This document shows, piece by piece, positions 21,037-32,329 of a DNA stretch of 64,000 bases. Positions within the stretch are counted from its first letter, which is position 1, and each line of letters begins with the position of its first letter. The translations under genes and the position numbers were made by a program. The stretch is from contig OX328127.1 of the NCBI GenBank assembly GCA_946811695.1, positions 43,565,396-43,629,395 of the forward strand. The letters are read 5' to 3'. The notes under the pieces were generated by a model that was given only the letters and a program-made list of their open reading frames with translations, had not been told where the DNA came from and made no database searches. This DNA is from Gonocerus acuteangulatus. Lineage: Eukaryota > Arthropoda > Insecta > Hemiptera > Coreidae.

Positions 21037-22393
21037 CTGCAATTCAAGATATTTGGGCTTTATTCATTAATCCATATACAAAAAATAAGTTTCATCAGTA
21101 CATTGCACATATCACAATAATACACTGTTTCTTGTAAATAGAATCAATCCGTTTCATGATACCTTTTACAAGATGAAAGCTACCAAATACACTCTTAAAA
21201 CGTTTCTGTCTGTCTGTCCGTATGTCCAACAAACATTTGTCTGCTATAGGCTCAGACATGTTTAATGGTAGACATTCCAAATGGTATTGGCATTGCTATG
21301 TATCCTTAGCTTAAAACAAAGATATTGAATTAAAAAAAAAAAAAAAAAATCAGTACCGTGACAGGCCATGAGGCCCCTGAGGCGCAGATACTATAGAGGT
21401 ATCTGATTCATGACCATACGGGATACTAGGGAGACAGTGTGGTCAGTACTATGCTCCGGCCGCCTGATTTTCCCCTTTACAGGTACTCATCAATAAATTA
21501 ATTAAAGGCTGGGTTGGCCTAGGGACGGTCAGAGAGCCTGAATCCAATCCATGAATGAAGACACTAAGAAGATAAAAATCTTTAGTGCTTGCTCAGGAGT
21601 TGAACTCAAGTCCTCCAGCATATTAGTCCAGTACTCTACCACTGAGCTAACCTCGCTCCTGAAAACAATACTAAGTCAAACCAAAGCTACAAATGCTTGA
21701 GTATTTTGAAAAAAACAAAGTCGTACCCAGCATTATATGGAGTGGATGTAGACCTTGGTGGTTGGAGAGGAAATAATAAACACAGCTTAGTATCAAGCGC
21801 CAAGTTGGCTAAGTCTACTACAGTCATTATTTAAAACTGACCGGTCCTCTCCAGCAGTTCTATAGAAATGATGGCTATTCATTACAGTTTTCTCAAATTT
21901 TATTTATATGACAGCATATGACAAGTTGACTCGCCTAAAAGGGCTTCTTTTGATGGATTGCACAGTGTTATATTTATCTGAAACGAGATTGTTTAACAAT
22001 ATTATTGTAATAAGGCACGAAGTTGTTACCTCTACTGGGATTTAAGTTTATTAGCTACTGTATAATACACTGGGTGGTATTTTTATAGCGCCCATATATA
22101 TTCCTGGTTTTTGCTCAGGTGATTGCCAATTATGTGAATAGGCTTCTAAGCAAGACAAGTTAATACATCCAGCCATGCAAATACTGATATGAAACTCTGG
22201 CAATGTAATTTGCTACACATTTGTACCTCATACGTGTTACTAAAATATGTTATTTACTTTGGCACATAATCAGGAGAATTGCAGCCACTGACTGTACTTA
22301 TTATCTAAATATCATAAAATAGAGTGTGCGTGGACCTAATGACTGTTGTACATAAATAGGTGGATTTCTGTCAAGTAGTGATTGAATACGAAC
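21037..22393 (-). other. LMX1 intron 2
   Basis: A 1.36-kb intron between the two LIM domains, containing SINE C copy 2 (21342-21660). The remaining part, including 21700-22390, shows no further gene or clear repeat except a stretch at about 21735-21810 that resembles 58040-58105. Confidence 0.7.
21342..21660 (-). mobile_element. SINE C copy 2 (tRNA-Ile-like head)
   Basis: On the - strand it starts GGAGCGAGGTTAGCTCAGTG, followed by GTAGAGTACTGGACTAATAT. It has a B-box-like stretch GAGTTCAACTCCTGAGC and a body ending GGTATCTGCGCCTCAGGGGC, then CACGGTACTGATTTTTTTTT. Full-length relative to copy 1 at 23145-23483. The tail is poly(T) on the SINE strand. Confidence 0.85.
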
Positions 22394-22598
22394 CTGTCAT
22401 AGTCAGGCTTGCAGTAGAGCTTGCCGTTCCTGCAGTAACAGGAATGAGAGAGTAGAGCTCTGCAGACGCTGCATGATAGACAGTGTTCATGCCAGCTGGA
22501 GTCTGCTACTCGCATGAGGTACCTGTCGTGGATCTTCTGTCCGCAACCTTCGCACATCTCATAGGTCTTCTCGCATTTACCCTGGCCTGTCATCACAT
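22394..22598 (-). CDS. LMX1: LMX1 exon 2 (LIM1)
   Basis: The acceptor TTGTATTTGCAG precedes AT, completing a GAT codon (Asp24) with the G from exon 1. The exon encodes residues 25-91 and two bases of Arg92. LIM1 starts [20 protein letters not shown] and has ligands C39, C42, H60, C63, C66, C69, C86 and D89. CEGC, the SSWHE-x-CL stretch and KLYCKxDY match LMX1 LIM1. The donor is AG|GTTCGT. The alternative in-frame GTG/ATG codons at its 5' end are not needed, because exon 1 joins in phase. Confidence 0.97.
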
Positions 22599-23144
22599 CT
22601 GCAAATACAATTACAAACCGGCATTATTTAAAATTGCAATAATAATAGTTGAGAGAATCTCCTTCAGTAGGATGGATTGCGTGTTCGATTCCTATCTAAG
22701 AAAATGTGGGTTTGAGTCCAGTTGAAAGTTCCAAGTAGAGTTTTTCATCTATGGTCTTACTAAAAAAAATTCTCTAATCCACAATTGGTGGAATGTAAGA
22801 ATGTAGGTGCATTACATAAGAAATAAAAGAAAAATAATTATGGATGGGAAGATACACTTCAATCATCTTAAGTCCAAGCTGGATACGTCTGTGGGGATGT
22901 TCTACTATGCCCAGTCCAAAAACCTGGTGTTGAGAAATAAAAATTCACATTCTCTTTCCAGGACTCATGTCCCTATAGAAAAATTTTAAAATTATTTTAA
23001 TTCATTATTTCCAGTATCTATAATTTGTGGATTGTAGATCAAATAAAAGAAAATGTTTACCGCAAATATTAAGGTCTATGGATAAGCTGTCTTTGGAACC
23101 ATTGCTCAATCATCAGTAGTTAGCTAAGTAATGGTTTGCTGGTG

Positions 23145-23483
23145 GGGGCGAGGTTAACTCAGTGGTAGAGCACTGGACTAATAAGCTGGAGGACATGAGT
23201 TCAAATCCCGAGCAAGCACTAAAGATTCTTTTTTCTAGTGGCTTTGTTCATGGGTTGAATTTGGCCTCTCTGACCAACCCTAGGCCAGCTCAGCCTTTAT
23301 TTAATTTATTAATGGGTACCTTGGTGCTAATGACCCTAGCAGTCGAAGCAGCAAGGGGAAAATCAGGCTGTCGGAGCATAGTACTGACCACACTATCTCC
23401 CTAGTGTGCCGTATGGTCTTGAATCAGATACCTCTACAGTATCTGCCCCTCAGGGCCTTTGTGGCCTGCTACGGGACTGATGA
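23145..23483 (+). mobile_element. SINE C copy 1 (tRNA-Ile-like head)
   Basis: The head GGGGCGAGGTTAACTCAGTG, GTAGAGCACTGGACTAATAA and B-box GAGTTCAAATCCCG are tRNA-like; the CTAATAA loop places an AAT anticodon (Ile). The body contains TTTAATTTATTAATGGGTAC, GATACCTCTACAGTATCTGC and CTACGGGACTGATGAA at the end. Copies occur at 21342-21660, 40450-40632 and 5383-5446, all on -. Confidence 0.85.
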
Positions 23484-23908
23484 ATGGTGGCTGGCTTGTT
23501 CAAGGGTTTCCTTGAGAAAAAATGATTCTGAAAACAGCTTTTTCATTCAACGGGGGCGTTGCACAGTGGGACGAAACGAAAAACAGCAGACATTCAATTT
23601 TATACCTCCTAACATCCTTGTTTCGACCTGAAAACTCAAAACCAAATGTTTTCAAGGGTGTAGATCTTAAATCTGAAGTCATTTTATTTTTATCTTGGCG
23701 TGATTTTTGGTCATGCCTAAATTTCAGGTTTTATATTTGGCCGGAGTGGAGGTATAATTTGCTTTTGTTTTTCTTGCACTGAATCCCATGAAATCCCATG
23801 TCACTCTGGTTGATATTGAGCCTTTTGAGTTTCAATTTTTTTTTATTTTACATTATTTTTTTTTTATTTTTTATTTTTGTGTTAACGCTTTATAGCGATG
23901 TACACCTT

Positions 23909-23914
<6 letters not shown>

Positions 23915-23957
<43 letters not shown>
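23915..23957. repeat. (TA)n microsatellite
   Basis: About 21 TA units, joined directly to a 54-bp minisatellite. Confidence 0.97.
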
Positions 23958-23959
<2 letters not shown>

Positions 23960-24160
23960 CATTATTTTCTACATGTTAACATTGTGTATATATCATTACA
24001 TTATATTATATTACATTATTGTCTATATATTTATATCGTTTATACATTATTACATTATATTAAATTACATAATTTTCTGTACTTACATCATGTATATATA
24101 TTACTACAGTATATTACGTTATTGTCTATATATGTACATTCTATATAACTAAGGCCTAAT
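23957..24160. repeat. 54-bp minisatellite, about 3.5 units
   Basis: Units start at 23957, 24011 and 24065 (spacing exactly 54), with a shortened one at about 24114. Each begins TTACATTATTxTCTAT-like and contains a TATATAT core. It may have grown out of the adjoining (TA)n tract. Confidence 0.8.
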
Positions 24161-24441
24161 ACAATTATTATTACAATTATACAATAAATACTATATACAT
24201 ATACAGTTATGCTAATTAGTACATATATATAATCCTAGGAATTTCAATTTTATGTATAAATCTAATTATACAGCCAGCTGGTTTAATTCAAGGTAAGTTG
24301 TGCATCATCAAAGCAATGCCGATTCAAAAAATTAAGCTGGGTTTAGAAATGGTGCAATCAGTTGGGAGGGGGGGGGGAAATATGTCTTCTTTTGGAAGAG
24401 CTGTTTGGTCCACCTTGATGTTCTTTCTATTTTATTTTATT

Positions 24442-25032
24442 TTATATTTTGTCAAATATGTTGGTGTCTTTTAGGTGTGAGAGCATCTTGTCAATATGAG
24501 GGCTGCCATCTCCAAGGAGTTCTGTCATGTCGTGAGGAATGTCCAAATTAAGTCGTGATTGACAGTCAGTTAAGATATGTTGTACGGTTAGGTCACTGTT
24601 ACATATTGTACAGGTTGGTTTTTCAGTTTTGGTCATCAGGTATTCATGAGTTAGCCGTGTGTGCCCGATCCTCAATCTTGCAAGTACAACTTCTTCACGA
24701 CGATTGTCCCGGTTGGATGATTCCCAATTTAGAATGTAATGTTTGATATTTCTTAATTTATTGTCGGTTTTGTGAGTCCATTCCTGTTTCCATTTGTCGA
24801 GTATTGTCTGTCGAGTTTGCCTAATAACGTTCTTATAGTATATTTCAGTCTGTGTGTATGTTTGTTTTTCTGTAATATCCTTGGCGTGTCTGTCAGCAGT
24901 GTCACTCTGTCCAAGGTATTTGTGTCCTGGCAGCCAAAACTGAGCGAAAGTAAAAGCATTTTTTTCTCTCAATCTAATAATAAAACTATATGGTGGGAAA
25001 CGTTTTTGCAAAAACAGCATCGTTTGATTCAT
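24442..25032 (-). pseudogene. I-like LINE, end of RNase H and C-terminal knuckle
   Basis: The 196-codon - strand frame contains FWLPGHKYLGQSDTADRHAK, which corresponds to the W-x-PGHxG-x-NExAD end of RNase H. RLRIGHTRLTHEYLM and CTICNSDLTVQHILTDC follow, a C-x2-C-x7-H-x4-C knuckle. The same blocks occur in the 48689-50392 ORF (RLRIGHSRLTHSYLM; CQYCGVHLTVKHILTEC), so both belong to the same LINE clade, though they are diverged. RT and most of RNase H are absent. An AAAATAAAATAAAATA tail follows the stop on the - strand. Confidence 0.85.
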
Positions 25033-25214
25033 TGAATCCTACTTAATTTTTACTCTACTTCCATGAGCTTGTCCTCTGAACTTACTTCTGGGAGTCCCTG
25101 AATACTTTATTCTAGGCCTCTTACGATTCTTCTGAAAATGTCTCTAGATAGGGATTATTTAGTCGTTATAACGCTTTCCATGATTTTTTCTCCGTGGATT
25201 AGAACTTTATGAAC

Positions 25215-25800
25215 AGTGGCGGCATGTAGAGCCAAATCAAACCTAATTTGGACAGTCGACAAAGGCTCCAAAATTACACATTTCCTTTCAATCGGGGCAT
25301 TTTAACGTGATTGGGCTCGACACTATATGCAAGAAAGTTATGATGTTATGTTTATTTTGAGAACCATTTCTTATAAGTATCATATAAGATAATGCAATAG
25401 TCATTTATGTGGTAAGAAAAAGGAGTCTTTCTTCTTTAGAAATGACGTAAATATTGCATTATCTCAAGGGGAGATATTGAATTTCAAAACGTCAAGTAAA
25501 GTTTTCGCTTACAAATTTGTAAACCTTGGGGTGCTGATTTTAAATCTGCTATTATTTTTGGTGTGAAAAATGTATAATAATAGTTTACTTAAAAACGTAA
25601 ACATATTTTTGAATTTATTTGACGAAATATAAATTATTGTTTAACGATTGTATTTTTTCTGTAATCTACTCTCTAAAACAAGCGAATTGGTGAAAAAATC
25701 ATGTCGATATCATTTTCTAAACTCGTTATATAAAATAAAGAATTTTTAACCTGTTTTATTTTATTTCTCGGCTCCTAAGGCGTATTGAACGAAACGCTCG
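25215..25800 (+). repeat. Dispersed repeat family E, copy 1
   Basis: The block contains GAGAACCATTTCTTATAAGT, GGTGCTGATTTTAAATCTGC and AACGTAAACATATTTTTGAA and ends ACGAAACGCTCGG. The inverted counterpart is at 35690-36300 and a shorter piece is at 62583-62700. Its end resembles the TIR of the enclosing transposon. There is no clear ORF. Confidence 0.65.
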
Positions 25801-27020
25801 GACACATGTCAACCATTTTTCGATGCAAAATCGCCAGAAAAAAATGGGGCAAATCGGTGACCTTGCACCTGTATAACCTTATGAGCCATTCGGCGATGAA
25901 GCTGTTGCCGCTATATGCCACTACTTCTTCAAACATTAATAGGGCTCCTGAGTCCCGGCGGATCTGGGCGGATAAAATGTTGACGTATATCTCTTACTTA
26001 GGTGTATATCTTACTATATCTGTTATCAGATCCCCGACAACTCGCCACACACTCTTCTATTTTCCTTTTCTTTTTAACTGCACCCATTTTTATCACAAAA
26101 GGTGTAAAAAAAAACAACAAAAAAGTGCTGTTAAAAAATTTAGTTTATTTTTTTCAGAAGCGTACAATGACCAAAACAAGCTCAAAAATATTTGCAGGTG
26201 AAAAAAAGTATGCTTCTGTGCCACATCAATAATGAGTTGAACACAGAAATACGGCATATCCTAAGAAATTCGCGAGGAAAAGTTAAAAGTATAGAGTATT
26301 ACGAGTATTTTTGCGAAGTCTGCTGTTTTTTCTGATACCCTGGACTGTGTGGAACAAGTCCAAGTAGTTTTCGAAAAAAAAAAAAAAAAAAAAACAAGTT
26401 TCAAATTCGGCCAATGTCGCGGGTTTTGGGCGTTTCGTCCCACTGTGCGTTGTCGTGGAATATAATATTTGGGATGGGAAAATGCCTTTGATTTGATGTA
26501 TTCCTCAGTTATGGTACCACTACCTCCAACATCCCAAAATATGGTAGTGATCATTGGTTAAAACATGACATTTTTTGGGTTTTTGGGATTGAATGATTTC
26601 GTAAAGGACCACTAAAGGATTAGGTAGACGAGTATCTTATTAGTCATCTACACACTGAATTGGAATTGATATCCACATTTCGGGCTAATTGCAGTCCCCT
26701 TGCTATTTCGAGAGTGGCTTGGAATGGGTCTTGGAAAGTCTCCATTTAATGCAAGGAACATCTGTCCTCGGATATTTTGACCCCCTTTCGTGCAGAAATA
26801 ATAATAATTTGCTTTACATAAATAATTTGTGATTTTCGGGTACCCCGAAACGACGGATTGAGTTAAAATGTTTTGCAGACGTTTGAGATTCAACCAAATT
26901 ATGATATATACATTTTGGTTACGTTTGGAACAGAAGAATGAAATATTACCAAACCAGAAATTAACAGTTTCGATTATTTTCTTAAAAATCTCTAAAAACG
27001 TAGGGACATAATTAGAAACG

Positions 27021-27145
27021 TTAATATCCCCCCTAAAAAAAACTAACGTTGAAAAAAAGAGGCCAAGTTCCAGGTCCCTCCCAAAAACAGTTAGCCTGGA
27101 ACTTGGCCTTCTTTTTTTAAGCGTTAGTTTTTTGGGGGATATCAA
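27021..27145. repeat. Foldback: about 51-bp arms, 20-nt loop
   Basis: AACTAACGTTGAAAAAAAGA with GGCCAAGTTCCAGG on the left faces CCTGGAACTTGGCC with TTCTTTTTTTAAGCGTTAGT on the right. The loop is about 27075-27094. The arms have a few mismatches and single-base gaps. The ORF at 26648-27145 runs into it and is not a gene. Confidence 0.85.
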
Positions 27146-28734
27146 TACTTTTTATAAATAAATTTTGAGTTGGCACCGTTGATGTTTGGCTTGAGGTGGA
27201 ATGATGTGTTTCCGTAGGAACAAGTACCGGGGGGGGGGGGCTCACATCTATTAGTATAATACCTGGTGTAAAATTTCATAAGTTCAACTTCAACTGGTTG
27301 AAAGTTATGAGATGGTAGAAAGCGGCTCTTATACTTCGTATAATATATACACCGTGTGCGTAGACCGGAACTTGGCCTGACGCACTACCGTACGCCTAAA
27401 TGAATTTAAAATAAAATATGTGCAGGCATAAATTGGACTATCTCAGTCGGAGGACACGCTGTTTGGGAAGTGTTGGTCTCGCCCCATTGTGCGCGAAAAA
27501 TTCAGTATATCGATTCTAAGCTTTCCAAATCGCGCCATGTCACGGTGACACTTACATGTGGATACAATCTTCATATCCAATTGAGTATCACAAAATGACC
27601 AAAAATAAAGCTCTCATTGTGACCTTTCAGATGTGGTATTTGTTAACCCCCAAAATATAATTTTAACTATTAAGCGCACGTTTAGAAGTCATCGTTTCTT
27701 TTTTATGCCATATTTTAAAAAAATCCTCAACAAATAAAAATATATGAGTGTTTTTGTTTCACGATTTAACGACAAAATGGTAGCCAAAGTCGTATCTATT
27801 TTCTTTGCCACAAGTGCAGATTTGATGTCCTTAGTAAAATAATTGTAGTTTTATCAATAGATTCAATTAAAAATATTTGACTTACCAAGCTATCAAAGCA
27901 ACTTATGTGTGAAAGATTTCACCAAAAAATCAATAATTTTTAATGTAAATCTTAAGCATTTTTTAATAAATCTTTGTTTTAGATTCAGTTATATACATTT
28001 CGATTTAGTAGTTCCAGTTTTTCCAATAAAATATTGAAAAATAAACACATTGGTCTATTTAATCAATAATAAAATAAGAATCAAAATGATCTACTACCTG
28101 TTGTAAGAAAGTTAGTTGGACTTCCAGTAGTTGAATGCAATTCTATCTAATGTTTACTCCAGCAAAATATTTTTAATTGAATCAGTAGATTAAACTGTTG
28201 TTTAAGGATGCTAAGCATCAAATATGTAGGTACTTGTGACATTGGAACTAGGTAAAACTTTGGCCTCCTTTAAAAAAAATAAACGTGCTTCTTTATTTTT
28301 TTAGTAGTTATCAAAAATGTATTAAGACTGTGGGGTAAAGAGGAAAAACCGACACTTGAGCGTGCGCTTAATAGTTATAACTATTTTTTTATTTATTTAA
28401 CATATGACGTATCTAAAAGGCCTCGTTGGTAGCGAAACTTTGGTTCTTAGCGATTGTGCGATATCTCTATCGGGTTAAAATATATTTCTATTGTGGTCGG
28501 CATTTATGGGACGCCCTTTAAAAGCTTTTTATTGACACATGCTAAGATAACACAGCTCCTGTGACTCGGAAGTTGTTACTTGTAAAGCGACCGTCCATAG
28601 GCCATGAGTGCGAAGGACATGAGGATCCTACTGTCTATGTGTGTAGATCAATACGACCTCTATCAAGGCTTCCACCCTCGTCTAGACTTAGTACTCCTCC
28701 AATATAGTTAAGTACTCAAGAGAATATATCTAAA

Positions 28735-28763
28735 ATAAATACGGGCAAATTCTTTGCCCGTAT

Positions 28764-28767
<4 letters not shown>
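28735..28767. repeat. Perfect 15-bp stem, 3-nt loop
   Basis: ATAAATACGGGCAAA faces TTTGCCCGTATTTAT around TTC and abuts a (TA)n tract. The compact, perfect stem could form in RNA or as a cruciform. No flanking gene explains it. Confidence 0.9.

Positions 28768-28768
<1 letters not shown>

Positions 28769-28845
<77 letters not shown>
28769..28845. repeat. (TA)n microsatellite
   Basis: About 38 TA units directly after the 15-bp stem-loop. Confidence 0.98.
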
Positions 28846-28847
<2 letters not shown>

Positions 28848-29379
28848 TCAATAGGGAACATATCGAAAGCCTTAAGAATTAGAAGTTCTTTTCATATGCT
28901 TATTAAATCTATTTAATATGGAAAGTATAAATGTTGATGTTTTATAATGCATAGGTCACAAACGGTTGTTCAAATAAATACATACTCCTCTGTGTCCTCT
29001 TTTCAAAAGAATATTTCTAAAATTCATTACATTTTTGTGTATCCTAGGCTATTGTTCATACGTATATAATCTAAAAAAAATCAAAAATCATTGTACTTTT
29101 AAATAAAATTCACCAGCACTGGCTGGTCTCATAGAAAAGGTCAAGTTCATTACACAGCAAAATGCACCCACTGTAATGCTGTTTTAAGGTAAAATCGGCA
29201 CGTTTTGGATTATAGACTTCGTACCAAACATTATATAGGTGTTGGGAATAGAATGAAACAAGTTTGAAGTATATTTGTTTAACAGGTTTAATTTGAAACT
29301 GGCAATTTAACATACTATTCAGTGTTGAAAGTGTGAATAGTGACGTGAAACCCAAAATTCGTCTCTAAAATGACTCTGA

Positions 29380-29830
29380 ATTTACTACACCTGCACCAAT
29401 CAGAATACAGCTACTTTATGAGTTTATTTTCTCAGACTGTGGGCAACAAGATAACGAAATAAAAATGGCATTTTTCTCCCTTTGATGTGACGCTATACCA
29501 TTCGGAGCAACATGTGCTACAGATTGTCGCCCCTGAATGGAATCCCGGTGCTGCTGAAATGGAAATAAAAATCCACCCCAGAGAGGAAAGAGGGGAGAGG
29601 AAGCTTCGAGTCAGCAGATAGATTTTTCATTGGCTACAAGTTGTGCCCTATCCCACCCCCCGCCGATTGGCTTATCCTGCAACCACCCCCGCACATATGC
29701 TGTCACACAAGTCTAGCACGGTCAGTAATTACCATAATCCTCGGACAAGGGAGGGATTTCTTACGAATCGGTCACCAAGGATTAGTACACTCCACTTTAC
29801 AGTCAGAGCACTTTCAAAACTATCTGGCTT
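29380..29830. promoter_or_regulatory. GC-richer unique block, candidate enhancer in intron 1
   Basis: This stretch is clearly less AT-rich than its surroundings, has no coding signature, and matches no other part of the window. It contains CACCAATCAG, GATTGGC and TTCATTGGCTAC (CCAAT-like words), and CCCACCCCCCGCC. The function is inferred only from composition and position inside LMX1 intron 1. Confidence 0.25.
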
Positions 29831-29928
29831 CAGTTGAAAGCCACAGACAGTGTGATAATTATAGTCAAAGATAAATTAGAAAATATGGGATCGCAAGTAT
29901 TCATTATTTCAACAAATGTATTAAGAGT

Positions 29929-30101
29929 GTCTCCCCGTGGTCTAGTGGGTAACACCTTAGTTTTTCATGCGGGAGATGGTGGGTTTGAGTTCCACCGGCG
30001 CGCCAGGAATTTTCTTATCTAACAGCTTGTTGAGAAAATTCCTCGCTGCACCCTTGGATTTCGGCATTAATAGCCCAGATGTCGATGATGTGTAAAAAAA
30101 A
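29929..30101 (+). mobile_element. SINE A copy 2 (tRNA-Glu-derived)
   Basis: The head is GTCTCCCCGTGGTCTAGTGG with GGTTTGAGTTCCACC as B-box region. The body reads CAGCTTGTTGAGAAAATTCC, CTCGCTGCACCC and CATTAATAGCCCAGATGTCG and ends in a short A run. It is followed after 13 nt by a 5S rRNA-derived sequence. Confidence 0.85.
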
Positions 30102-30114
30102 GTGGATCAAATAA

Positions 30115-30316
30115 AGCCAACGGCCACAGCCACGGTGAATGCACCGGTTCCCGTTGATCACCGAAATTAAGCAACGTCGGGCGTGGCCAGTACCTGAATG
30201 AGTGACCGACCACGTGATGTTGGCATTATAAAAGGGTGACAACCCTTAGAGAGCCCGGCGTTCATAGCCCTATAGGTGATATGCCGTTAAACACACCCAA
30301 AAATAAAAAAAAAAAA
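30115..30316 (+). mobile_element. 5S rRNA-derived SINE
   Basis: Bases 30115-30226 read GCCAACGGCCACAGCCACGG, then ATGCACCGGTTCCCGT, ATCACCGAAATTAAGCAACG, TCGGGCGTGGCCAGTACCTG, ATGAGTGACCG, ACCACGTGATGTTGGCA. This is 5S rRNA end to end, with a deletion of about 8 nt in the loop E/helix IV region. The internal Pol III promoter (A box, intermediate element, C box) is largely kept. A non-5S body follows (about 30227-30300, ending GATATGCCGTTAAACACACC) and then an A-rich tail. A tail plus body argues for a SINE rather than a plain 5S gene. Confidence 0.8.
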
Positions 30317-30489
30317 AATTATAATAATAAAATCCAAGTTAAGTATAATAACAAATATTTATTAAAAAAATGTTTGATACACGGGGTCTTACTCTTTATC
30401 TGAATCCCACTCTTAGTTGAAACCCCCGTCCTGTGTATTATACAGTGTTTTAATAAAGATATTGAATCTTTTTGTCGTTCGTTTAATTC

Positions 30490-30665
30490 GACAACGAATG
30501 TTAGGACGGGTTATCTATAGGTTACCATCATTTTCTAACCAGGATAGGGATGATGCCTTTTATTTTTTCTAAAGAAAAACCATCGCCCTTAGTGGGATTT
30601 GAACCTACGACCTTCGGCACGAAGTGCATAAGCCCTAGCACTCACGGTCACCGGGCCTTCGCATT
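30490..30665 (-). mobile_element. SINE B copy 2
   Basis: On the - strand: GAAGGCCCGGTGACCGTGAG, TAGGTTCAAATCCCACTAAG (B-box GGTTCAAATCC), AAAGGCATCATCCCTATCCT and AAAATGATGGTAACCTATAG. The head GGCCCGGTGxCCGTGA and the body match the copy at 52327. Confidence 0.8.
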
Positions 30666-31369
30666 TCTAATATACTTTAGTGTACCTTTATGAAAATAAA
30701 GAGATGTTCAAATTAGAAAAGTTTTCAAATATTACCTAAAATATTCATTGTATTTACTTATGTCTTCACAAAATAGGAATCATTCAATGTTCTACTCGTG
30801 CCAGAATCTATTTTAATTTTTTCTGAGTTTTCCAATCATCATATAACTTAAATATAGCCATGATGCAAAGTAACCTATCACGTACCAATATTACTAAAAC
30901 AGTAACGCCTAACTTATCATATCTTCCATACAAATACAAAGTATCGAAAGTGAAAAGTGGTTTGGTACCTTATAGATGACTCTTTATAAATTTTATCTTA
31001 ATATATATTTTAATTAGACTTAATGCACATTCGTTAGTTTCATATTCTCTAATTGTAATTGATGATTATGTTTCTTTAATTCTCGAGTGTTTGCCACAAC
31101 GTACATCAACGCAAGAGCAATCAGTATAGATTGAAAATGAAAAATGCGTTTTTTCACATTCCATACTTTGCATTTGTATCAACGATATGCTTACTTTTAT
31201 ACTAAATTAGAGATGTGAGTATTAAACGAAAAATACGCAATATATTTTTCGAGGTTATTATACTTTGAGAGTAATTTTCTTATTTTTTTTAATCACAGTA
31301 AGATGTAATCAGCTCTTAGTAGGATTTTTTTAAATATTTTTTACGTGCTTAGTTTAATATCCTTGTGAG

Positions 31370-31740
31370 TCTTTATAGACATCCAGCTAGGCGGAAAAAG
31401 GCTGAGCGATTTCCAGAAATCAACTTAAAAAATCATCAAACTAACATCACTATCGCTGCCGACTTCCGGGCGGATCATATAAATATTCCATTATTTGTCG
31501 AAGACAAACGTTATTTGGTAAACATGAAGCCCAGATCCCCAGAGGGCGAGATAATTGAGCTTGTAAGCAAGGTTGTCGTTTCTCAACTAATTTCCTATTA
31601 CAACCCATTATAACTGTATGTACAGGGTCGGTGTTGTGTAGGGTCGCCTGTACCTGCCCAAAACTACCCTCCGTACCCACAAACTTGTGTTAACACCTAC
31701 TAATCTACCTGACCCAGTGGAGTAAGGTCCCTCCTGACCA
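31370..31740. promoter_or_regulatory. GC-richer unique block, candidate regulatory element
   Basis: A block of higher GC than its surroundings with no repeat match in the window. An 82-codon + frame (31365-31613) crosses it but shows no domain and ends without a splice donor context I trust. It could be a conserved non-coding element in LMX1 intron 1 or an unrecognised exon; neither is shown. Confidence 0.25.
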
Positions 31741-32122
31741 CAGATATTAATACAATGCAGCTGTCATAGTGCCTAGCAAATGTGGTGACCATTTTGGCAA
31801 TAAATTTTGTTTGCTAGCTCACATTTTATGTCTTGAGAAGAGCTAAGGGTACAATAGTATTAGTACTACTAGTATGGGCCTGGAGAAAAAATAGTTGTAC
31901 CGTTGGTAAAGCAATTTGGCAACAAATATAGTAATGGAATGACAAAGTTCACTCTATGATCAGTTACCAGTAGTCTACTAGTGCCTATATCACGAACGCT
32001 ATTTTTAATATTTAAAAAAAAAAAATTAATTCGGCTTTTGGTTTTCAAACTACTTACAAAAATATATTTATACTTTTCATATTATGATAATTACGTATTA
32101 TAATTAATTCATTACTATTACC

Positions 32123-32312
32123 GGGTCTCCCCATGGTCCAGTGGCTAATACCTTGGCTTCTCGTGTGGGTTCGAGTCCCACCTGCAGGAGGTTGAGTTCA
32201 TTCATTTCAGGGCCGCTGAAAAAAATCCCCGCTGCACAAAATATCTATGTTTCTCAGGGCGAAATGGTTATAGTCCCTAAACCCATATCCTATCCTATCC
32301 TCTATGTTTGAC
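32123..32312 (+). mobile_element. SINE A copy 3 (variant body)
   Basis: The head GGTCTCCCCATGGTCCAGTG with GTTCGAGTCCCACC is intact. The body differs (GGGCCGCTGAAAAAAATCCC, then CGCTGCAC), and the end is a short ATCCT tandem (CCTATCCTATCCTC) instead of an A run, suggesting a subfamily with another tail. Confidence 0.8.
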
Positions 32313-32329
32313 GAAATAATTTTGTATTT

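Larger units (their letters stand above)
23557..26447. mobile_element. 2.9-kb DNA transposon with TIR CACAGTGGGACGAAACG
   Basis: The 17-bp end CACAGTGGGACGAAACG at about 23562 is repeated inverted as CGTTTCGTCCCACTGTG at about 26430-26446, and similarity continues weakly inwards (GACATT on both sides). CGTTG lies directly outside both ends (GGGGCGTTG before, CGTTGTCG after), consistent with a short target duplication. No intact transposase is visible. The interior has a (TA)n tract, a minisatellite, an I-like LINE fragment and repeat family E. The superfamily is not assigned. Confidence 0.68.

Noticed and set aside
23145..23215. Possible tRNA-Ile gene
   Set aside because: The arms pair poorly and the sequence continues into the SINE C body shared by three other copies.
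26648..27145. 165-codon - strand frame
   Set aside because: It ends inside a foldback whose arms explain part of its length, and no domain is visible.
30115..30226. Functional 5S rRNA gene
   Set aside because: An internal deletion, several substitutions, and an attached body with an A-rich tail instead of an immediate T terminator point to a SINE.
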